Notes: generated by a model not told the origin, from the letters alone. A stretch of DNA of 64,000 bases from Hyphomicrobium sp. CS1BSMeth3 (GCF_900117415.1 NZ_FPEI01000005.1:1054001-1118000), one strand, 5' to 3'; positions 43,781-53,251 are shown, counted from the first letter of the stretch. Numbers and translations are program-made.

Positions 43781-45091
43781 TTAGGGGACCATGAGGTCAG
43801 GCAAAAAGAGACTGATTTGCGGATACTTGATCAATATGACGACGATGAATACTTCTGCTGCGATGAACCAGAGCAGGCCTCTGAAAATTGTCATCAGAGG
43901 TACTTTGTCTCCGACGACTCCGCTGACGACGTACGCATTCAATCCGACGGGCGGCGTTAGCAGCCCTATTTCGAGATACTTGATGACCAGGACGCCGATC
44001 CAGATCAGATCCATGTTCAAAGATTTGAACAACGGCAGCAGCACTGGCAGCGTGACCAGCATCAGCCCAAGCGGATCGAGAAACATTCCGAGGAAGAGGT
44101 AGAGCAGCGAAGCGCCAATAAGAACGGTTGTCTCGTTTAAGCCCCAGGCCACGATAGCATCGGCCAAGTACTTTGGGACGCCACTCAGCGCAAGAAAACG
44201 GGTCAGGAGAATCGCACCGATAGCCACAAAGAAAATGGTGCCAGTGCTCGTCGCTGTCTCCTTTATGCTGTCCTTGAAGTTCGTCCACGTCAGGCGCCCT
44301 TGCGCGAACGCAATCACGCAAGCAGCAAAAGCACCGATTGCAGCCGCTTCGGTCGCGGTGGCCAGACCCGAGTACAGGCTGCCAACAATAAATATCACCA
44401 GCACAGGCGTCGGCCAGACACTCTTCAGGGCAGCCAGCCGTAGGCGCCAATCCACTTTCTCATCAATTGCGGGTGCCAATGACGGATTGTGGATGCATCG
44501 ACCAATGATAACAGCAGCGTAAACTACTGCAGTTAGTACGCCCGGCAAGATACCTGCGATAAGCAGGCGGTTGATGGGCTGCTCCGTAAAGATACCGTAG
44601 ATGACCATAAGAATGCTGGGTGGAATTAGTGACCCCAGCGTGCCACTCACAGCAACCACGGCCGTGGCCAGGCCTGGATCATATCGGGACTTTAGCATTT
44701 CAGGGATCGCCAACCTACCCATCGCGGCTGCCGTCGCCATGCTCGATCCCGAAACACATGCGAAAGCCGCGCTCGCGAAATTGGTTGCGACCGCGAGGCC
44801 GCCAGGAAGCCGACTTAACCAGACGCGCGCCGCGTCATAGAGAGATCCTGTCAGCCCAGTGTGATAGGCAATCGAACCCATAAGAAGAAACATCGGAACC
44901 GCTGAGAGCGACCAATGTGCGACGAACTCATATGGAAGATTGCCCACTGCACTAATCGCGGCGTATGGCCCGCGAATTGCTGCAATTCCCAGGAGCGCAA
45001 CAGAGCCGAGCGCAACCCCCACTGGGACACGCATAGCAATGAGGACGATAAGGCCACCGAGGCCCCAAAAGCCAATGGCAAGCGGTGTCAT
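43781..45091 (-). CDS. TRAP transporter large permease (DctM family)
   Basis: A 436-residue membrane protein with about twelve hydrophobic segments, typical of the ion-coupled large subunit. Landmarks are VALGSVALLGI, the SGSSMATAAAMGRLAIPEM loop, GTLGSLIPPSI and the closing GLLTPPVGLNAYVV. Start set at ATG 45091, inside the DctQ stop (ATGA). The frame stays open to 46012 but that stretch overlies the small subunit and is not conserved. Confidence 0.94.
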   Translation of the reverse strand: MTPLAIGFWGLGGLIVLIAMRVPVGVALGSVALLGIAAIRGPYAAISAVGNLPYEFVAHWSLSAVPMFLLMGSIAYHTGLTGSLYDAARVWLSRLPGGLAVATNFASAAFACVSGSSMATAAAMGRLAIPEMLKSRYDPGLATAVVAVSGTLGSLIPPSILMVIYGIFTEQPINRLLIAGILPGVLTAVVYAAVIIGRCIHNPSLAPAIDEKVDWRLRLAALKSVWPTPVLVIFIVGSLYSGLATATEAAAIGAFAACVIAFAQGRLTWTNFKDSIKETATSTGTIFFVAIGAILLTRFLALSGVPKYLADAIVAWGLNETTVLIGASLLYLFLGMFLDPLGLMLVTLPVLLPLFKSLNMDLIWIGVLVIKYLEIGLLTPPVGLNAYVVSGVVGDKVPLMTIFRGLLWFIAAEVFIVVILIKYPQISLFLPDLMVP

Positions 45092-45582
45092 TTGCCGACA
45101 CCACGAGTTTGAGACAATTCTTTTCCAAGCTGATAGAGGATCCAGAGGAACGTCACTGCGATCGCTAGAGGCACACACCATCGCGATGGCCACACCGGCA
45201 ACTCGTAGTGCACAATTCCTGTCGTTTCGCCTACCGAAGTCGCGTGCATGGCTGACAAGGAGGCGGCCCACGCAAACACGGCTAGATAAGCGAGAGACAG
45301 CACGCGAGCAGCGTTCTCGATAATTGCCGCAATTCTCCGCGGTAAGAGATCGGTAAAGAGGCTGATTTCGATATTGTGGCGGTGCTGCTGCACATGTGCA
45401 AAAGAGCAGAATACGATAAGCGGCATGAAGTAGAATGCGACGCACTCTAACGTGCCGGGTATCGGTTGGTTCGCAGTGTACTTCAACAGGACGTCGAAGT
45501 TTATGAGAGCCAGCATGGCGACACACGCGAGCCCTGCGATGAACAACAACAGTCGGCTGATTTGCTGAAGGCCGAGTTCCAT
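45088..45582 (-). CDS. TRAP transporter small permease (DctQ family)
   Basis: A 164-residue protein with four predicted membrane helices, the DctQ size and topology, and the VFCSFAHVQQHRHNIEISLF motif of the family. It is the first gene of a five-gene minus operon (DctQ, DctM, DctP, crotonase, acyl-CoA dehydrogenase). A perfect sigma-54 promoter lies 69 bp upstream of its ATG. Confidence 0.92.
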   Translation of the reverse strand: MELGLQQISRLLLFIAGLACVAMLALINFDVLLKYTANQPIPGTLECVAFYFMPLIVFCSFAHVQQHRHNIEISLFTDLLPRRIAAIIENAARVLSLAYLAVFAWAASLSAMHATSVGETTGIVHYELPVWPSRWCVPLAIAVTFLWILYQLGKELSQTRGVGK

Positions 45583-45650
45583 CTATCGCTTCGCTCCCTC
45601 GTGTTTGTCGGCCAGTTGATCGAGGCCGATCGTCCGTTATCGCCCTGCAT

Positions 45651-45666
45651 GGCAAGGTTTGTGCCA
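45651..45666 (-). promoter_or_regulatory. Sigma-54 (-24/-12) promoter of the TRAP operon
   Basis: On the minus strand TGGCAC-AAACC-TTGCC, exact in all ten conserved positions with correct spacing. It points to the DctQ gene 69 bp away. A GGACAG half-site lies at 45715-45720, upstream of it. Confidence 0.75.
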
Positions 45667-45727
45667 CTTCGGAGCAATAGAAGAAGTTCGCGCTTGACCT
45701 ACGCTCGCGTATTGGGACAGGCCTTGA

Positions 45728-46129
45728 ATGTGTCTTGCCCAACGACAGTTTGATGCAGGGCGTGTCTTGCGGGGGGACAAGAAGGCCTTGACGATCAGCC
45801 CTTGCAAGCTGCTTTGGCGAGCCGCTGCCAATCGACTCATCGCAGCGCAACTGGAAAAGGCTTGGGAGAAGGCGCTTCGGCGTGTCGAGGCGCGCCGGCA
45901 GAGGCTCGACGCCATGAGCATATCCGATACCGGCAACGTCCTTCCCGATCCCGCAGGATTGGCTGATGACCTGTCGGCACCGTGTCGGGTCGGTGCGGCG
46001 GGTCAACGGCATCCACGGCTATCGCTCCGCCAAGAAGAACGGTGAATGGTTGACGATGCGCGACGCGGCCGCGAAGCTCGGGGTCAGCCATCATCAGGTT
46101 CGTAAGTTGATCAAGGCAGGCGTCTTGCT
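45728..46129 (+). pseudogene. Fragment of a large serine recombinase, frameshifted
   Basis: Two plus frames carry pieces of the C-terminal half of a resolvase-type recombinase. The first reads ANRLIAAQLEKAWEKALRRVEA, the coiled-coil segment. The second, in the next frame from about 45990, reads NGEWLTMRDAAAKLGVSHHQVRKLIKAG, the terminal helix-turn-helix. The catalytic N-terminal domain is absent. After HQVRKLIKAGVL the text is cut by IS66-derived sequence, so an insertion or deletion truncated it. A decayed mobile-element remnant. Confidence 0.65.
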
Positions 46130-46435
46130 GGGGATCAGCTTCAGCCGTGCCTCGAAACAGTCCGCCAGCCTGTCGAGCCTGGGTTTGGCCTGGGTGATCC
46201 TCACCGCGCGGCGCTCGTCCGGCGGCTTGCCGGCGATGGCGTGCTCGACGTCGAACAGCGCGCCGATCCGCTCCAGCGCCTCTCCTTGGCGGTGCTCAAT
46301 CTGTTGACCTTGTGCACGGTCGCAGATCGCAGCAACCGACGCGTCCGGTCGCAGCAACTAGTCGAGAATTTTCACCTTCGCCTCTGGCGGCCGAAGCCAC
46401 CGCCGCGCCACAACCGCGATCACCTCTGAGCTCAT
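46094..46435 (-). mobile_element. IS66-family remnant: tnpA start fused to an internal tnpC piece
   Basis: From ATG 46435 on the minus strand a TnpA-like opening MSSEVIAVVARRWLRPPEAK runs to an in-frame TAG and continues LLRPDASVAAICDR, as in the HTH of IS66 TnpA. It then jumps to ALERIGALFDVEHAI and PPDERRAVRITQAKPRLD, an internal segment of the IS66 TnpC transposase. tnpB and most of tnpC are missing. A GATAAGCGTC sequence on the minus strand (46536-46527) resembles the IS66 terminal repeat. Not functional. Confidence 0.6.
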
Positions 46436-46592
46436 GTGCCTTGGCGTCCTTACGCACGTGAGTAGGGACAGTAACCGGCATGGCGATGCGGCATTGAGCA
46501 AGTCCGCGTCACCGCAGCTGTCAGCTGACGCTTATCAGCACGGCGACGCCGGGTCACTGGTGGGCGAGACCGGCGATGATGACGGGCCAAGG

Positions 46593-47777
46593 TTAGTGGA
46601 GCCGCTCTATGATTGTTGCGTTGGCCATCCCACCCGCCTCGCACATGGTCATGAGACCATAACGACCTCCGGTCTGCTCGAGAGCGTTGAGCATGGTCGT
46701 CATGAGCCGAGCACCCGATGCACCCAATGGATGGCCGAGTGCGATTGCACCGCCGCGCGGATTGAGGCGCTCTGTATCCACACCAATCTCTTTCTGCCAA
46801 GCCAGTGGGACGCAGGCAAATGCCTCGTTGACCTCAAAGTGGGCGATTTTATCTACCGCAAGGCCGCTTCGTGCTAACACGCGGCGAGTCGCCGGAATCG
46901 GTGCCGTCAGCATCAGAAGCGGGTCGTCACCGCAGACGTCAAACGCGACAAATCGGGCACGCGGCCGCAGACCGAGTCTGGCGGCAGCGCGCTCACTAGT
47001 GACGAGCAATACAGAGGCGCCGTCTGTGATTTGAGATGAGTTTCCTGCAGTCACGCACCAGTCGATCTCCGGAAAGCGCGCGGTCATGGCGTCATTTCGG
47101 AAGGACGCTTTCAGTTCGGCCAGGCCCTCGGCAGATGTCGCCGAGCGGATAGTCTCGTCCGCCACGATCGTTCCGTCGGGCGTCGTGACAGAAGCAATCT
47201 CGTTGTCGAATTGGCCAAGATCGCGCGCGTTGGCTGCAAGTCTGTGTGAACGCAGCGCATAATTATCGAGCTCTGCCCGGCTGATGCCCCATCGGCTAGC
47301 GACAAGTTCAGCCGAAACTCCCTGCGGCACCAAGCCGGGAGCGAATCGAGCCGTTACAGACGGGCCAAACGGATCCCCGCCCATGCGGGCGCTGCCCATG
47401 GGCACGCGGCTCATCGATTCCACACCGCCGGCGATAACCACCTCTTGCACGCCCGCCATAATTGCCTGGGCTGCAAAATGGATCGCCTGCTGGCTAGATC
47501 CGCATTTGCGATCGATCGTTGTTGAAGGAACATGGACTGGAAAGTCGGCAGCGAGCAGCGCCATTCGGCCCGGCGTGGCCGATTGCTCGCTCGCTTGGCT
47601 GACGCAGCCAACGATCACGTCATCGACGATGCCGGGATCGAGCGAGTTTCGGCGCACGATCTTCGATAGAAGCCCCGCAAGCAATTCGACGGCATGGACG
47701 GACGACAAGGCGCCGCCGGATTTGCCGCGTCCCATGGGCGTTCTGATGGCATCAATGATGACGGCATGCTCGGTCAT
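46593..47777 (-). CDS. Acetyl-CoA acyltransferase (thiolase)
   Basis: A 394-residue degradative thiolase. The nucleophile is Cys92 in DRKCGSSQQAIH, GHPLGASGAR carries the His, and the second cysteine is in MTMCEAGGMANA, so the active site is complete. It cleaves 3-ketoacyl-CoA with CoA. Start set at ATG 47777; the frame to 47810 has no better site. It is the last gene of the minus cluster beginning with the BVMO gene, in which it would finish chain shortening. Confidence 0.92.
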   Translation of the reverse strand: MTEHAVIIDAIRTPMGRGKSGGALSSVHAVELLAGLLSKIVRRNSLDPGIVDDVIVGCVSQASEQSATPGRMALLAADFPVHVPSTTIDRKCGSSQQAIHFAAQAIMAGVQEVVIAGGVESMSRVPMGSARMGGDPFGPSVTARFAPGLVPQGVSAELVASRWGISRAELDNYALRSHRLAANARDLGQFDNEIASVTTPDGTIVADETIRSATSAEGLAELKASFRNDAMTARFPEIDWCVTAGNSSQITDGASVLLVTSERAAARLGLRPRARFVAFDVCGDDPLLMLTAPIPATRRVLARSGLAVDKIAHFEVNEAFACVPLAWQKEIGVDTERLNPRGGAIALGHPLGASGARLMTTMLNALEQTGGRYGLMTMCEAGGMANATIIERLH

Positions 47778-47821
47778 TGCACATTGCTCTCGATTTCGAG
47801 GGTCTACCACCGATCAAGAAG

Positions 47822-48886
47822 TCACGATTGGGACCAGGCCGGTGTGAGGTCATATATCCGGCAGGCCGTGGCGCTGAAGAGGTCCACGCGCTCGTCAGCG
47901 GACGCTCCGGTGGTCAGTTTCTTGAACGCGTTCCAAAGCACCGTATAGCTGCAGGACCTTCGATCGACCGGAAAATTGCTCTCGAACATCGCCCGCTGAG
48001 TTCCAAACGCTTCAATGCATGTATCGACGTAAGGGCGCCATGCCGAGGCAAGGGTATCGGATGATGGGGGATCGGCGCGTTTGTCGAAGTCGAAGCCTAG
48101 CAGATGCATGCCTAAGCCACCGAGCTTCACTGTGACATTCGCCTCCGCGGCTACTGCCCGAATGCCCTCACGCCAGATCTTGAAGACTTCGTCGCGTTTG
48201 CCGGCGTAAGGGCCTACGCCCAATGGACAACCGCAGTGGTTCAAGACAATGCTCGTGTCGGGAAAGGATCGGGCGAACTCGGTAAACGCCGGCAGCTGCG
48301 AATGGAGAACCCATGCATCGAAGCTTAGCCGCAGCTTCCCGAGACGGGCAAAGCCCTCGCGAAAGGCGGGGTTCTGGAACTGGTCACCAGGAACGGCGAG
48401 TGACCCGACACGGACCTGCACGTGTGGGTCACAGGCAAGCAGATGTCGAATGCCGCGAAAGCGCCCGCCACCTGCCGCAATGTGAGCGAGAAGGACCTCC
48501 TCGACAGCAGCGCCGTTCGCAAGATTGGCATGCGACACGATAGCAGCACACAACTGCAATCCACCATGGCTCGAGGCGTGGTGATTCTCGGCGACGGATG
48601 CAGCAAACTCCGTTTCGCCGACCGGCCTCAACTGCCTGGGGCCGCTAGTCCGGTAGCCGACACCCGAATCGACGAACACGGTCGCAACGATGCGGTGCCC
48701 GGCGTTGGCATCTGCGACGACATCGTCCGCGCGATACGACGTCAAAGGGTTCGTCCAGATATGGTGATGCGTATCGACAACCGGCAGCTCGGGATCAATG
48801 GCCACCTCTGTGTGCTTGGCCAGCCATGCGAGATCTCCCGTCGAGAAGTCCCTGTCGAGCTGGACGATGTAGGCATCACTGTTCAT
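47822..48886 (-). CDS. Amidohydrolase_2 family metal-dependent hydrolase
   Basis: A 354-residue TIM-barrel protein with the metal-binding VVDTHHHIW motif at residues about 35-43 and SFDAWVLHSQLPAF, VLNHCGCPLG and MFESNFPVDRRS further on. This matches the fuconolactonase-like branch of amidohydrolase_2, whose members hydrolyse lactones or decarboxylate. A lactonase would fit behind a Baeyer-Villiger monooxygenase, whose products are esters or lactones; that is inference. Start set at ATG 48886; the frame continues to 49258 inside the PrpD gene but is not conserved there. Confidence 0.85.
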   Translation of the reverse strand: MNSDAYIVQLDRDFSTGDLAWLAKHTEVAIDPELPVVDTHHHIWTNPLTSYRADDVVADANAGHRIVATVFVDSGVGYRTSGPRQLRPVGETEFAASVAENHHASSHGGLQLCAAIVSHANLANGAAVEEVLLAHIAAGGGRFRGIRHLLACDPHVQVRVGSLAVPGDQFQNPAFREGFARLGKLRLSFDAWVLHSQLPAFTEFARSFPDTSIVLNHCGCPLGVGPYAGKRDEVFKIWREGIRAVAAEANVTVKLGGLGMHLLGFDFDKRADPPSSDTLASAWRPYVDTCIEAFGTQRAMFESNFPVDRRSCSYTVLWNAFKKLTTGASADERVDLFSATACRIYDLTPAWSQS

Positions 48887-48920
48887 CGTGAAATCCCCGC
48901 GCGGCACGCTCAGTTTAAGT

Positions 48921-50372
48921 TCATGCCGGCGTAGTGCCGCGGAATACCGCCGAACCGGTGCGAAACTCGACTTCGGACGCGGATATCGGACACGACAGCT
49001 CCATGAGCTCACTGACGTCGTTCTGATGCTCCAGTGCGCCGACGAACGCGACGATTCGGTCGCAAGACTCTCGTCCGATCTGTGGCTCGGCGCACGCCCG
49101 GAACTTGGCGGTGACTTCGTCCATCGTAAGAGGATTGCGGGGATGGCCCTTGGGATATTCCACACACCCCTCAATCCGGCGGCCGTCGGTGGTGAGGATC
49201 TCGACCTTTCCGGGCATCGGAAAGCGAGGCTTTCCCGGCGTGGGCATCCGAGGCTCAAGGATCACCTCCACTCGATCGATCATGGAAAGGATCTCTGGTG
49301 CGTCGAAATTCGCCGCGTCGATGGTGTCCTGATCGAGCTTTCTGGAAACCGCCACGGAAGCAAGGATGAAAGGAAGGCTGTATTGGGCATCGGCGGACGC
49401 CCGAGGCCTGCGCTTGCGATCATGAGGCAGCGTGATCAGCGCATGGATGTCTTCATTGTCGACCGTTGCGCGAATTCCGGCGATCTCGGCCGAACCGACA
49501 GTGTTCCGCCCCAAGCAGTCCGATAGCGCCTCGGCAAATCCATGCGTGAAGCGGCAGCAGGGATAGAGCGGCTTGATGCTGGCATCCAACGCCTGCCAGA
49601 TCTCGCCGAGGGCGTCTTCGAGCGCGGAAGGCTCGTATTGGCCTCGATGAAAGAACTCGAAGTAGCCGAATTTTCCTTCGAAAGTATCTGGCGCCCCGGA
49701 CAATCCGGCCCCAGCCATAAGCGCGGCAATTATCCCGCCCTCGGCGGCAATTCCCTGCATGATCTTGACCGTCGAGGCACCCGCAACCAGGCCGTGCTGA
49801 TTGCCGCCAGCGCGCGCGTGAGCGATGCCGAGGGCATGCCGCGCCTCGTCTCGCGAAAGCCCGAACAGCTTCGCTGCCATAAGAGCTGTCGCATAGTACG
49901 GGCACTGGTAGGTGCGGGAGCTTCCGGTCTGTCCGTAGGAAATGCGTGGCGCTGCCGAGAGGCGACACACAATTTCCATGCCGACGGCGAGCGCAGTCAG
50001 CAATGCCTTGCCGGACACCGGCGCCCGCGCCTCGGCGATGGCCAGTGCTGAAGGAACGAGACTCGCGCTGACGTGGCAGGTGTTGTCTTCGTGCACATCA
50101 TCGAGATCGAGTGCGCGCGCTGCAATGGCGTTGATCTGTGCGGCAAAAGGTAAGGCCGTCTTGCGGCCCGTGGTGACGAGGCGGGCGTCCGCTTTGGTGG
50201 ACCAGTCGGCAACCAGGCTCGAAGCCCGCAAGACATCGGGGTCGTGCCGGCCCGCGATCATGGTTCCTAACGTATCGAGAAGCGCCGATCGGGCGCGCTC
50301 CCGCATCGGCGGGGCCACATCGGCGTAAGTTGTCGCGAGCGCAAACTCGATCAGTCCGTCGGAGATGCCCAT
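48921..50372 (-). CDS. MmgE/PrpD family protein
   Basis: A 483-residue member of the 2-methylcitrate dehydratase / cis-aconitate decarboxylase fold. Recognised by RSALLDTLGTMIAG, NAIAARALDLDDVHEDNTCHVSAS and the C-terminal VEYPKGHPRNPLTMDEV text. The exact reaction of many such proteins in catabolic clusters is unknown; dehydration or decarboxylation of a polycarboxylate-like intermediate is expected. It lies 80 bp behind the racemase-like gene. Confidence 0.9.
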   Translation of the reverse strand: MGISDGLIEFALATTYADVAPPMRERARSALLDTLGTMIAGRHDPDVLRASSLVADWSTKADARLVTTGRKTALPFAAQINAIAARALDLDDVHEDNTCHVSASLVPSALAIAEARAPVSGKALLTALAVGMEIVCRLSAAPRISYGQTGSSRTYQCPYYATALMAAKLFGLSRDEARHALGIAHARAGGNQHGLVAGASTVKIMQGIAAEGGIIAALMAGAGLSGAPDTFEGKFGYFEFFHRGQYEPSALEDALGEIWQALDASIKPLYPCCRFTHGFAEALSDCLGRNTVGSAEIAGIRATVDNEDIHALITLPHDRKRRPRASADAQYSLPFILASVAVSRKLDQDTIDAANFDAPEILSMIDRVEVILEPRMPTPGKPRFPMPGKVEILTTDGRRIEGCVEYPKGHPRNPLTMDEVTAKFRACAEPQIGRESCDRIVAFVGALEHQNDVSELMELSCPISASEVEFRTGSAVFRGTTPA

Positions 50373-50452
50373 CGCAGTCCGCTGCCTGTTCAGACCGCGC
50401 CCCTGGGCGGGACCAATTTCCAGCCAGGAGCACGGTGCTTCTCACACGATCC

Positions 50453-51235
50453 TCACGTCGGGATGCCGCGTACCTTCGCCACTTCCTTGAACATTGCCTC
50501 TGATGGCGCTTCGTAGAGCATCCGTCTGCTCACATGCACGCCCGTCAGCTTCTTCATCTTCACCATGACCTCACCCATCTTCGCCAGATAGGACTGCACG
50601 TCCAGCAGCGGCACTCCATCGATCTCGTTGACGCCATGCTGGCCGAGCAGGGCTGTCAGCGGGCCGGTGGCGATGATGACTTCCGATCCCTGGGCGATCG
50701 CGCGGCGAGATGCCCTGAGCGTCTCCTCAACCAACTGCGCGCCGGCATCTCTGTCGGCGAAAATCGCATCAAGAGACCTGATGTTGTTCACCTCGACGGC
50801 CTCGATGGCCGCCAGCCTGTGCCGCAGGCCATAGCCGACGACGATCTCGCGATAGCGCGGGATCATCCGCTCATTGAGGGAGATCAGACCGAAGCGTTCG
50901 CCCATCATGCACGCGACGTGGCATCCTACCTCCATGAAGGTAAGCACGGGGATATCGAGAAGTTCCCGCAGTTCCACAATGCCAGGATCCAGGGAATTGC
51001 CCACGAGGAACGCATCGTAGCCGCCGGACTTGCGGATCTTCAGCGCATTGTCGAGCACCTCCCTGACATCGTAGTGCCAGAACAGGCGATACTGATCCCC
51101 GAGCGCCCCATGTGTCGTTCCACGCACCTCGACGGTAGTGCCGGGCTCGACTGCTCTGTCACAAAGCGATTGGATCGCCTTGATCATGTGACTCATCTTT
51201 GTTTCCGAGGAAACGACCTGATACCAGAGCTTCAT
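50453..51235 (-). CDS. Asp/Glu racemase superfamily protein without the catalytic cysteines
   Basis: A 260-residue protein of the aspartate/glutamate/hydantoin racemase superfamily. In racemases two cysteines face each other. Here the first site reads VGNSLDPGIVELRELL with Asn-Ser in place of the Cys, and the second reads IIATGPLTALLG with Thr-Gly-Pro. A two-base racemase mechanism is therefore impossible, so another activity (isomerase, decarboxylase or a binding role) is likely. It follows the ABC-importer binding-protein gene by 37 bp on the same strand. Confidence 0.8.
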   Translation of the reverse strand: MKLWYQVVSSETKMSHMIKAIQSLCDRAVEPGTTVEVRGTTHGALGDQYRLFWHYDVREVLDNALKIRKSGGYDAFLVGNSLDPGIVELRELLDIPVLTFMEVGCHVACMMGERFGLISLNERMIPRYREIVVGYGLRHRLAAIEAVEVNNIRSLDAIFADRDAGAQLVEETLRASRRAIAQGSEVIIATGPLTALLGQHGVNEIDGVPLLDVQSYLAKMGEVMVKMKKLTGVHVSRRMLYEAPSEAMFKEVAKVRGIPT

Positions 51236-51272
51236 CTATAATCTCCCAGACTCGTTGCTCTCGATTGAGCGG

Positions 51273-52364
51273 TCACTTCTTGCCCCAGTTCCGCGCCATC
51301 TGCCGGATCTGCTCACGATCGAAGCTGTTTGCTTCCTTGAGCACACTTGGATCCCAGAATGTCACCTCCTCAGACGATCCTTTGACCACGCCGCCTCGGC
51401 GCAGAAGATCGATATAGCCCTTGATCTGTTGCTCCGTGGAAAGGCCGAACTGACCATCGACGTCGTAGACATTCAATAGGCGCGCCTTCAGGCTGGCGGC
51501 TGCCGTCCGCAGGGCCTCTTCTTCAGATACGCCGCGCTGGCGCGTCTCCGGAAACATCTCCCAGTGAATGCGAATGGCGGCCTCCGGATTTTCAAGCGTG
51601 AAGAGGGTGGCCTTTGCGAACGCGCTGGACAGATGAACGAAAAGCTCGCGCTTTTGCGCAAACAGCGTTTTTTTTGTGATCACAGCCCCGGTAAGGCCGA
51701 CGCGCTCGCGAGATACCTCCGGGCTCGTAAGGAAGCGAATAGGAACGCCCGCGGCCTCGACCTGTCCGTAGAGTCCATCAAACAATGCCAGAACCTCCAC
51801 GCGTCCCGACTTCAGCGCGTAGGCCGCCTCTGGACCGTCACCAACCGCGACGAAGTTGACTTTTGAACCGTCGCCACCGGTCATACCCACGAGCGCCCGC
51901 GTAAGCGGTACCTGCGAGTTCTCCAGGCCCTGAACTCCGATCGTCATGCCTTCGAGCTCGCGCAGCGTCTTGATTCGGCTCTCGGGCTTGACCGCAGGGA
52001 AGCTCTGAAATCCGTTGATGAAGGTGTAGAAACCGACGATGTCCGCATTCGGTACCTTGTCGAGATACGCGAGTGTTGCGGCCGTGGCGGGCATCGCAAC
52101 GTCGATCTTGCCTGTCTCGAGCGCCTGCACAACGACACTCGCGCCCTGCATGCGTACGACGCGGACATTCAGCTTGTCCGGGTCAACGAAAAGCTTGAGC
52201 GGGACCGAGCTGTAGTAGGCGGTCGATGCAGGCATCGTTGCCGTCGGATACCCTATGGTCAGTGATTTTTCCGGCGAGGTTGCTTGAGAGAAGGCGTCCG
52301 CGCTCGTCAGAAGCAGGGCCGTGCCCACTAACAATGCGCATAGCGGGTTGGTAGATATTTTCAT
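51273..52364 (-). CDS. ABC transporter periplasmic binding protein (NMT1/SsuA-TauA type)
   Basis: A 363-residue periplasmic protein with a Sec signal (LCALLVGTALLLTSADA, cleavage about residue 26) and the type II fold of nitrate/sulfonate/taurine binders: KSLTIGYPTATMPAS, then ALETGKIDVAMPATAATLAYL. It is the binding subunit for the permease and ATPase genes just upstream. The ligand is unknown; a sulfonate, or the ketone/acid substrate of the BVMO cluster, are both possible. Confidence 0.88.
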   Translation of the reverse strand: MKISTNPLCALLVGTALLLTSADAFSQATSPEKSLTIGYPTATMPASTAYYSSVPLKLFVDPDKLNVRVVRMQGASVVVQALETGKIDVAMPATAATLAYLDKVPNADIVGFYTFINGFQSFPAVKPESRIKTLRELEGMTIGVQGLENSQVPLTRALVGMTGGDGSKVNFVAVGDGPEAAYALKSGRVEVLALFDGLYGQVEAAGVPIRFLTSPEVSRERVGLTGAVITKKTLFAQKRELFVHLSSAFAKATLFTLENPEAAIRIHWEMFPETRQRGVSEEEALRTAAASLKARLLNVYDVDGQFGLSTEQQIKGYIDLLRRGGVVKGSSEEVTFWDPSVLKEANSFDREQIRQMARNWGKK

Positions 52365-52417
52365 TGTTTCCTCCTGATGTTTTTTCTGAAGTCTGGGTCT
52401 GATCCCGATGCCTTGAT

Positions 52418-53251
52418 TTAGATCTGGATGCGGGATTGGTCGTGCAGCCAGAACGAGATTCTCCGCTCCACCAGCGACGTGATGAAATGCAGAAGCAGGC
52501 CGACTGCCATGAGAAGCACGAGGCAGGCATAGACACCGGGAACGTCGAATTGCGCCTTAGCCTGTATAAGAGCAAAGCCAAGCCCGCTGTTCGCTCCAAG
52601 AAACTCGGCTACCACCGCGCCAATGAGTGCGAAGATCACGCCGATCTGGGCGCCGGCGGATATGAAAGGCACGGCATGAGGGAGCCGCATGCGAAAGAAC
52701 ATCTGGTGCGGCTTGGCGCCGAGCGAGCGGAAGAGATCGTAGTGATCCCGGTCGCGGACACGAAGCCCCTGCATGGTATTCACCATGATCGGAAAGAAGC
52801 AGACGATTGCGACGATCGTGACCTTCGAGAGATCACCGAAGCCGAGCCACAACACGATAAGCGGCGCGATGGCCACTTTTGGCAGGCTCTGGAACGCCAC
52901 GATGAACGGCAGAAACACGCGCTCCAGGAACTGGCTACTCGTCAGAACGCTTGCCACAACAACGGCAGCAAGGAATGCACAGACGAAGCCGAGAGCGAGC
53001 GAGCTCAAGGTCGAGATGATGTGTTGCTGAAAGAACCCGGTGGAGAAGCCGTCAACAAGCACCCAAGCCACACGGCTCGGTCGCGGTAGGACAATATCGC
53101 TGATCCAGCCGGCGCGCGTGGCGTACTCCAGGAAGCCAACGAGCGCGGCTGCCAAGGCCACTGAAACAACGGGCTCGATCCGGAACGCAAGGCCGCTATG
53201 GTTCTTGTCCGCAGCCGGCAACGACTTCTCATCGACGGATACTGTTGTCAT
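52418..53251 (-). CDS. ABC transporter permease (SsuC/TauC type)
   Basis: A 277-residue BPD-type permease with six hydrophobic segments and the cytoplasmic EAA-like loop in FRSLGAKPHQMFFRMRLPHAVPFISAGAQIG. Opening DIVLPRPSRVAWVLVDGF is typical of taurine/sulfonate permeases. Its start overlaps the ATPase gene stop by 4 bp. Confidence 0.92.
   Translation of the reverse strand: MTTVSVDEKSLPAADKNHSGLAFRIEPVVSVALAAALVGFLEYATRAGWISDIVLPRPSRVAWVLVDGFSTGFFQQHIISTLSSLALGFVCAFLAAVVVASVLTSSQFLERVFLPFIVAFQSLPKVAIAPLIVLWLGFGDLSKVTIVAIVCFFPIMVNTMQGLRVRDRDHYDLFRSLGAKPHQMFFRMRLPHAVPFISAGAQIGVIFALIGAVVAEFLGANSGLGFALIQAKAQFDVPGVYACLVLLMAVGLLLHFITSLVERRISFWLHDQSRIQI

Noticed and set aside
43781-46012. 743-codon frame read as one large protein
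   Set aside because: Only the last 436 codons are DctM; the rest overlies DctQ and upstream DNA without conservation. Start placed at the ATGA overlap at 45091.
47822-49258. Amidohydrolase frame with 124 extra N-terminal codons
   Set aside because: The extension lies antiparallel in composition to, and inside, the PrpD gene and is Ser/Arg-rich; ATG 48886 gives the normal family length.
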